NCBI GenBank assembly: GCA_017413145.1
Contig: JAFPUX010000309.1
Location: forward strand, 1-9,354
Length of the DNA stretch: 9,354 nt
Direction: 5' to 3'
From: Kiritimatiellia bacterium
Lineage (GTDB): Bacteria; Verrucomicrobiota; Kiritimatiellia; RFP12; UBA3636
A model generated the notes under the pieces. It searched no databases and was not told the DNA's origin. It saw only the letters and a program-made list of their open reading frames with translations. Each line of letters opens with the position of its first letter. Position 1 is the stretch's first letter. Shown piece after piece: positions 1 through 4,358 of this stretch. The translations under genes and the position numbers were made by a program.

Positions 1-714
1 CAGGCCGGCGGCGCCGGCATAGCCTGCCTCTCGCTGAACGGACTGATCACGCATTGCGTCATCACGAACAACTTCGCGACCCGCGGCGGAACGTCCATCA
101 ACTACTGGCAGCAGGGCGGCGCGGCGGGCGTCCACATGCAGGCCGGCGTCCTGCGCGAATCGCTCATCGCCCGGAACACGACGAAATCCGACAACTTCGG
201 CTCGGCCGTGTACTGCAGGGTCAACGGCGGCCAGAACGACATCCTGGTCGAAAACTGCACCATCGCCGGCAACTTCGCGGAGGACGACAACGGCGAATTC
301 TATCCTGTCTTCTTCAACCAGCAGAGCTGGGGGGCGAACTACAATCCGCTGATCCGCAACACGCTGTTCCACGGGAACGTCGGGACCTCCGGAAGCACGA
401 AGCTCTTCGCCGACGCCTGGGTCGCCAACGGGAACGCCACGCAGCTGGCGAACGCCTACGCGCGGTTCGTGAACTGCGCGACGGACGCGACCCTTCCTGA
501 CGGCCTCACGATGATCAACGCGGGCATTACGCTCACGGCCGGCTTCCGTCCGACGGCAGGTTCTTCGATCATCGACGCGGGCGCCGCGATGCAGTCGCCC
601 GTCGCGCTCGACCTAGCGGGCAATCCGCGCGTGGTCGGCGACGCCGTCGACATCGGCTGCTACGAGTTTTCCGGCGGGACGAAGCCCGCCGGCGTGGTGA
701 TCTCCGTCCAGTAG
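1..714 (+). CDS. Beta-helix choice-of-anchor Q protein (3' part only)
   Basis: The reading frame is open from base 1 (first codon complete in frame 1) to TAG at 712-714 and gives 237 residues; the start and any signal peptide lie upstream of the window. The visible part has short imperfect repeats typical of a right-handed parallel beta-helix, such as THCVITNN (residues 17-24), ESLIARNTT (53-61), ENCTIAGN (84-91) and RNTLFHGN (119-126). It ends in the choice-of-anchor Q signature, a DLAGNPR...DIGCYEF block around 204-223. A Gly/Pro-rich linker and a short strand-like tail, GVVISVQ, close the protein. Family knowledge: such proteins are secreted or surface-anchored, and their function is usually unknown; some relatives with this fold are polysaccharide lyases or glycosidases. 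I see no catalytic residues that can be assigned. It is more divergent from the other helix modules in this window than those are from each other. The fold is fairly certain and the function is unknown. Confidence 0.85.
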   Translation, partial: QAGGAGIACLSLNGLITHCVITNNFATRGGTSINYWQQGGAAGVHMQAGVLRESLIARNTTKSDNFGSAVYCRVNGGQNDILVENCTIAGNFAEDDNGEFYPVFFNQQSWGANYNPLIRNTLFHGNVGTSGSTKLFADAWVANGNATQLANAYARFVNCATDATLPDGLTMINAGITLTAGFRPTAGSSIIDAGAAMQSPVALDLAGNPRVVGDAVDIGCYEFSGGTKPAGVVISVQ

Positions 715-715
715 G

Positions 716-750
716 AGCCCGGAAATACATCCGACTTCGGCACGGGGGCT
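716..750 (+). terminator. Weak hairpin after the first gene (possible terminator)
   Basis: Starting two bases after the TAG stop, AGCCC (716-720) can pair with GGGCT (746-750), and a small inner stem CCG/CGG (731-733 with 738-740) lies in the loop. There is no T-tract, so it is not a standard intrinsic terminator. It is listed because a gene end followed by a new promoter makes termination here likely. The rest of 715-797 shows nothing else I can name. Confidence 0.2.
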
Positions 751-797
751 GCGGCATGCGCGGCGCGGACGGCGCGCGAGGCTATCCATCCGTGTAG

Positions 798-827
798 TTG
801 TCGGGGCGTTCGGACGTGTGCTAGACT
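798..827 (+). promoter_or_regulatory. Sigma-70-type extended -10 promoter for the GH89 gene
   Basis: TTGTCG (798-803) matches the -35 consensus in its first three bases. After an 18-base spacer comes TAGACT (822-827), preceded by TGC (819-821), which gives the extended -10 pattern TGnTAnAnT. Transcription would be expected to start about 6-8 bases after 827, that is at 833-836, essentially at the ATG at 836. A very similar arrangement (TTGTCC, 17 bases, TGG-TAGAGT) precedes the gene at 4359, which supports both. No start site has been measured. Confidence 0.55.
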
Positions 828-835
828 TCGCGGCC

Positions 836-2749
836 ATGAAAGCGAAGAACAAGGCCGGCGCAACGACGCCGACGGAGGCGCTGGCCGCGCGCGTGCTCGG
901 GGAGGAGCGGGCCGCGGCGCTGCGGTTTGAGGATGCGCCGGCGGCCTCGTACCGCGCGGAGGGCGGGCGGATCGTCGTCGCCGGACCCACGGAAGGCGAC
1001 CGCGCGATGGCGCTCGGCGCGTACCTGCGCGACGTCGCGGAGGGGCACTGGAGCTGGTGCGGGTCGCGCTTCCCGGAGACGTTGCCGCTCCCGGCGGCGC
1101 CGGCGACGGTCGCGCGCTCCGGCGAGATCGCCCTCGCGTACAACTACTGCACGCTTTGCTACACGGCGGGCTACCGCGGCGAATCGTGGTGGCGGGAGGA
1201 GATCGACCGTCTCGCGCTGTACGGTTTCAACCGCGCGCTCGTCATCGCGGGGCTCCCGAAGGTCTGGCAGCTCGTGCTGCGCGAGCTCGGCATGGACGAG
1301 GCGGAGATCCGCGCGTTCATCCCCGACCTCGCCGCGACGGCCTGGTGGGCGATGGGCAACCTCGAGGGGACGGGCGGGCCCGTCCCGCAGGAGGTCGTCG
1401 AGCGCGACGCCGCGCTCGGGCGCTTCCTCGTGCGCGAAATGCGCGCGCTCGGCATCGAGCCCGTCCTGCAGGCCTTCACGGGGCTCCTCCCGAGCGCGAT
1501 GGGTCGCGATCCCGCGCGGTACGGGCTCGGGAGCGTCCGGTTCTTCGAGCAGGGGACCTGGGGCGGGCTGCAGCGCCCGGTCGTAATGGACCCGACCGAC
1601 CCGGCCTTCGCGCGTCTCGCCGACGTCTGGTACCGCAACCTCTTCCGCGTCTACGGCACCGACCGCGCCGCGGCCTTCGCGGGCGACCTCTTCCACGAGG
1701 GCGGCAACAGCGAGGGCGTCGACGTTACGGCCGCGTTCCGCGCCGTCCAGGCGGCGCAGCAGAAGGCCTCGCCCGGCGCCACGTGGATGGTACAGGCGTG
1801 GGGCAGGAACCCGACCGACGAAATGGTCGCCGGGCTCGATCCGGCGCTGAGCCTCGTCGAGAATCTCGTCTACGACATGGCGCACGGCGAGGAGGGCGCG
1901 CGGTCGTGGGGCGGGCTCCCCTCCATCTGGTGCGAGCTGCTGAACTTCGGCGGCAACCACGGGCTCTACGGCGGGCTCGACGTCGCCGAGCAGGCGCCGG
2001 ACGGCCACGGCTGGGGGCTGCTTTCCGAGGGGCTGGAGACGAATCCGCGGTTCTACGAGGCGTTCACGCGCCGCATCACGGGCGGGCGCGCCGAGCCCGA
2101 CGCGGCCTACGCGCGCTGTCGCTGGGGAACGGACGACCCGCGCCTCGTGGAGGCGCTCGGCCTGCTCCGCCGGAGCGTCTACTCCGTTCCGCAGCGGCAG
2201 GAGGGGACGCTCGAGTGCGTGTATTGCGCGTTCCCGGCGTGGGAGGTCGCGAGCGCCTCGACCTGGGGCCCGAAGACCGGTTTCTACTACGATCGCGCCG
2301 ACGTCGTGCGGGCTCGCGACCTGCTGGAGGCCGTCGCGAAGGAACGGCCGGAGCTGCTCGGCGTCGAGACCTTCGTCTACGACCTCGTGGACCTGCGCCG
2401 GCAAGTTCTTTCCGACCGCGCGCGCGACCTGATGCCGTCGTTGCGCACGGACGCCGCGGCGCGCGCGGAATTCCTCGCCGGCATGCTGGAGATGGACCGC
2501 GTCCTCGCCGCGTCGCCGTACTTCCGGCTGGACCGCTACGAGAAGCTCGCCGCGGAGCTCGACCCGGACCACGGTCCCGGGGCCGTGAAGCGCATGTACA
2601 CCACCTGGGTCGAGCCGTCCGGCGTGCGCCGCACGCTCGACGACTACGCGCACCGCCAGCTCTCGGGGCTGATGGGCTACTACTACGGGCGCTGGACGCA
2701 GTTCTTCGCGTCGGAGACCGCCCCGGCGGAACGGGGACAACCACAATGA
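836..2749 (+). CDS. GH89 alpha-N-acetylglucosaminidase-like enzyme, no signal peptide
   Basis: The 637-residue protein follows human NAGLU and bacterial GH89 enzymes along its whole length. Family knowledge: these retaining glycosidases remove terminal alpha-linked GlcNAc, for example from heparan sulfate or GlcNAc-alpha-1,4-Gal caps of gastric mucin. Order: small N-terminal alpha/beta domain (about 11-95), TIM barrel (about 98-415), helical C-terminal domain (about 420-625). Recognisable blocks are NYCTLCYT (103-110), WAMGNLEGTGGPVP (171-184), NFGGNHGLYGG (370-380), YDLVDLRRQ (515-523) and LDDYAHRQLSG (601-611). By alignment from memory with human Glu316 and Glu446, the catalytic pair is Glu288 (in DLFHEGG) and Glu398 (in LSEGLETN). 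The ATG at 836 is chosen because the -10 box covers 822-827 and the GTG at 818 would lie inside it. No hydrophobic leader is present with either start, so the enzyme is predicted to be cytoplasmic, unlike most GH89 proteins. No Shine-Dalgarno is visible. The stop overlaps the next ATG, suggesting translational coupling. The precise substrate is not readable. Confidence 0.93.
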   Translation: MKAKNKAGATTPTEALAARVLGEERAAALRFEDAPAASYRAEGGRIVVAGPTEGDRAMALGAYLRDVAEGHWSWCGSRFPETLPLPAAPATVARSGEIALAYNYCTLCYTAGYRGESWWREEIDRLALYGFNRALVIAGLPKVWQLVLRELGMDEAEIRAFIPDLAATAWWAMGNLEGTGGPVPQEVVERDAALGRFLVREMRALGIEPVLQAFTGLLPSAMGRDPARYGLGSVRFFEQGTWGGLQRPVVMDPTDPAFARLADVWYRNLFRVYGTDRAAAFAGDLFHEGGNSEGVDVTAAFRAVQAAQQKASPGATWMVQAWGRNPTDEMVAGLDPALSLVENLVYDMAHGEEGARSWGGLPSIWCELLNFGGNHGLYGGLDVAEQAPDGHGWGLLSEGLETNPRFYEAFTRRITGGRAEPDAAYARCRWGTDDPRLVEALGLLRRSVYSVPQRQEGTLECVYCAFPAWEVASASTWGPKTGFYYDRADVVRARDLLEAVAKERPELLGVETFVYDLVDLRRQVLSDRARDLMPSLRTDAAARAEFLAGMLEMDRVLAASPYFRLDRYEKLAAELDPDHGPGAVKRMYTTWVEPSGVRRTLDDYAHRQLSGLMGYYYGRWTQFFASETAPAERGQPQ

Positions 2750-4263
2750 ACGGAAAAGGAATGAAAGCGATGTGCGCTCTGGGCGTCGGCCTCCTGGGGG
2801 CCGGAACGGCCGCGGCCGAATTCTTCGACGACGTCAAGATCCCGATGCGGGACGGCGTGCATCTCGCCGGCGACCTCTACCTCCCGACGAACCGCGCGGA
2901 GAAGGTCGGCTGCCTTCTCTCGTTCTCGCCCTACGACGCGACGGGGGCCGGCAAGCCCTGGTTCCCGGAGCGCGCCGAGGAGTGGGGCGTCGCCACGCTC
3001 GCCGTGGACTGCCGCGGGCGCTGCCATTCCGAGGGCGTCTTCGAGCCGTGGGAGGGGCGCCTCGTGGACGACGCCGACGACCTCCTCTCGTGGATCGCCG
3101 CGCAGCCGTGGTCGAACGGCCGCGTCGTGACGGTCGGCGGCTCCTATCCCGGCAACACGCAGCTCGCGTGCCTCAAGAGCGCGAACCCCGCGCTCGTCGC
3201 GTGCGCGCCGTCGGTCATCGTCTTCAACCCGCATTCCATCAACTACGCGCCGGGCGGCGTCCTCGTCCCCGAGTTTTTTCAGGGGTGGCATTCGGCCCTC
3301 GCCTCGCCGGAAAGCTGGCAGGAGCTCGCGCGACATCCGGACCGCGACGACGCGTACTGGACGGAGCGGTGCGACCTGAGGAACCTCGCCGCGGCGAAGG
3401 GCCGCGCGTTCTACCAGGCCGGGTGGTTCGACATGCTCGGCGTCGAGACGTTCGAGTCGTTCGCGCTGATGCCCGAGGGCTCGTTCCTGCGCGTGGGGCC
3501 CTGGAGCCACGGCGTCAACACCTTCGACAAGCCGGAAATCGACTACTCCAAGGTCGCGGGAGCGGCCGTGACGGAGGACGCGGAGGTCGAGTTCCTGCGC
3601 TCCGCGCTGGAAGGGCGCCCGGGCGCGACCGCGAAGCTTCCCGGAAAGATGCAGATCTTCGTGATGGGCGCGAACGTCTGGCGGTACGAGAACGAGTGGC
3701 CGCTCGCGCGGACCGTCTACCGGAAGCTCTTCTTCGACGAGGGGTTCGGCCTCTCCTTCGACGCGCCGAAGGGCGGGGCGGGGGAGGACGCGTTCGCGTA
3801 CGACCCGGAGAACCCGGTCCCGACGAAGGGCGGGCGCATCATCCACGCCGGAGGGCAATACTCGCAGGCGGAGATCGAGGCGCGCGACGACGTCCTCTCG
3901 TACACGACCGAGACGCTGGCGGAAGATTTGGAGGTCACGGGCAAGGTGACGGCGTCGCTCGTCGCGAAATCCACGGCGAAGGTCGCGGACGTCGCGGTGA
4001 AGCTCGTGGACGTTTATCCCGACGGAACGCCGTACAACGTCCTCGACTCCATCTGCCGCGGCTCGTTCGCGGCGGACGCCCCGGCGAAGCTCGACTTCCG
4101 CGTGGACGTCACGAGCTACGTCTTCAAGAAGGGGCACCGGGTCCGCGTCGAAATCGCGGGCTCCAACTCGCCCCACTACGAGAAGGCCCCGGACCCCGCC
4201 ACGACGCGCCTCGTCCGCGGCGAATCGCATCTCGTGCTCCCGACGGTCCCCGCCGGAAACTGA
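2746..4263 (+). CDS. Secreted CocE/NonD-family alpha/beta hydrolase (X-Pro peptidase S15 fold)
   Basis: The 505-residue protein has the CocE / X-Pro dipeptidyl-peptidase S15 layout. Family knowledge: members are serine hydrolases acting on esters (cocaine esterase, glutaryl-7-ACA acylase) or on X-Pro peptides. The full triad is visible: Ser133 in GGSYPG, Asp229 in GWFDMLG and His255 in VGPWSHG. Tyr63 in SFSPYD matches the oxyanion-hole tyrosine of CocE. The C-terminal jelly-roll part starts near residue 350, with NPVPTKGG (356-363), DVLSYTTETL (382-391) and LEVTGKV (395-401). The first 24 residues form a signal peptide (basic GKGMK, hydrophobic ALGVGLLGAG, cleavage TAAA/EFF), so it should act outside the cytoplasm. 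The start at 2746 gives an ATGA overlap with the GH89 stop, and it keeps the basic n-region; in-frame ATGs at 2761 and 2770 are alternatives, the latter with AAGGA nine bases upstream. A frame-1 reading open far upstream is only a shadow of the GH89 gene. The natural substrate is unknown; deacylation of a glycan is a guess from context. Confidence 0.92.
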   Translation: MNGKGMKAMCALGVGLLGAGTAAAEFFDDVKIPMRDGVHLAGDLYLPTNRAEKVGCLLSFSPYDATGAGKPWFPERAEEWGVATLAVDCRGRCHSEGVFEPWEGRLVDDADDLLSWIAAQPWSNGRVVTVGGSYPGNTQLACLKSANPALVACAPSVIVFNPHSINYAPGGVLVPEFFQGWHSALASPESWQELARHPDRDDAYWTERCDLRNLAAAKGRAFYQAGWFDMLGVETFESFALMPEGSFLRVGPWSHGVNTFDKPEIDYSKVAGAAVTEDAEVEFLRSALEGRPGATAKLPGKMQIFVMGANVWRYENEWPLARTVYRKLFFDEGFGLSFDAPKGGAGEDAFAYDPENPVPTKGGRIIHAGGQYSQAEIEARDDVLSYTTETLAEDLEVTGKVTASLVAKSTAKVADVAVKLVDVYPDGTPYNVLDSICRGSFAADAPAKLDFRVDVTSYVFKKGHRVRVEIAGSNSPHYEKAPDPATTRLVRGESHLVLPTVPAGN

Positions 4264-4264
4264 T

Positions 4265-4322
4265 CCGCGCGGCCTTCCGGCACTTATACTTTCGTATGAT
4301 TGTCCGGAAACGGGCCGCGTGG
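4265..4322 (+). terminator. 58-base nearly perfect inverted repeat between operons (candidate terminator)
   Basis: Beginning two bases after the TGA of the CocE-like gene, the sequence folds back on itself almost completely. CCGCGCGGCC (4265-4274) pairs with GGCCGCGTGG (4313-4322), with one G-T wobble. TTCCGG (4275-4280) pairs with CCGGAA (4304-4309), and TTATAC (4284-4289) pairs with GTATGA (4294-4299) around a TTTC loop. The only interruptions are a 3-base bulge (4310-4312) and a small internal loop. It is followed by TAGAGT rather than a T-tract, so it may act as a transcript-end or processing hairpin rather than a classical terminator. It also contains the -35 and spacer of the next promoter. 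The pairing is read directly from the bases; the function is inferred. Confidence 0.5.
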
Positions 4323-4328
4323 TAGAGT
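4300..4328 (+). promoter_or_regulatory. Sigma-70-type extended -10 promoter for the tandem beta-helix gene
   Basis: TTGTCC (4300-4305), a 17-base spacer, then TAGAGT (4323-4328) with TGG (4320-4322) giving the extended -10 pattern. It closely resembles the promoter at 798-827. Transcription would start near 4335, leaving a leader of about 24 bases with a Shine-Dalgarno. The -35 box and the spacer lie inside the inverted repeat, and the -10 begins on the base right after it, so folding of the DNA or binding of a dyad-recognising protein could affect this promoter. Confidence 0.5.
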
Positions 4329-4346
4329 GACGTCGTGCTTCCACCC

Positions 4347-4352
4347 AAGGGG
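4347..4352 (+). promoter_or_regulatory. Shine-Dalgarno fixing the start at 4359
   Basis: AAGGGG at 4347-4352 sits six bases before the ATG at 4359 and decides this start over the in-frame GTG at 4335, which lies at the predicted transcription start. It is the clearest ribosome binding site in the window; the other internal starts rely on stop/start overlap or have no clear site. Confidence 0.65.
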
Positions 4353-4358
4353 AAATCC

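Noticed and set aside
818..835. GTG start for the GH89 gene
   Set aside because: It would add six residues without family similarity and overlaps the predicted -10 box (822-827).
1057..2745. Upstream extension of the CocE-like gene in frame 1
   Set aside because: The frame is open but lies wholly within the GH89 gene and reads as Arg/Gly/Ala shadow. The signal peptide right after 2746 marks the true start.
821..2746. Long open frame on the - strand (641 codons) opposite the GH89 gene
   Set aside because: It mirrors the GH89 gene almost exactly and encodes Arg/Ala/Gly/Val-rich sequence with no recognisable motif. This is expected opposite a gene with G or C at most third positions.
4265..4322. 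Integron attC-type recombination site
   Set aside because: The palindrome has the right size, but I see no conserved attC core sites (GTTRRRY and RYYYAAC) at its ends, and no integrase or cassette structure is present.
2772..4325. Alternative + strand frame (517 codons) over the CocE-like gene
   Set aside because: Arg-rich shadow of the CocE-like gene, which carries a complete catalytic triad in its own frame.
4335..4358. GTG start for the tandem beta-helix gene
   Set aside because: The ATG at 4359 has AAGGGG at six-base spacing and begins a clean signal peptide; the GTG lies at the predicted transcription start.
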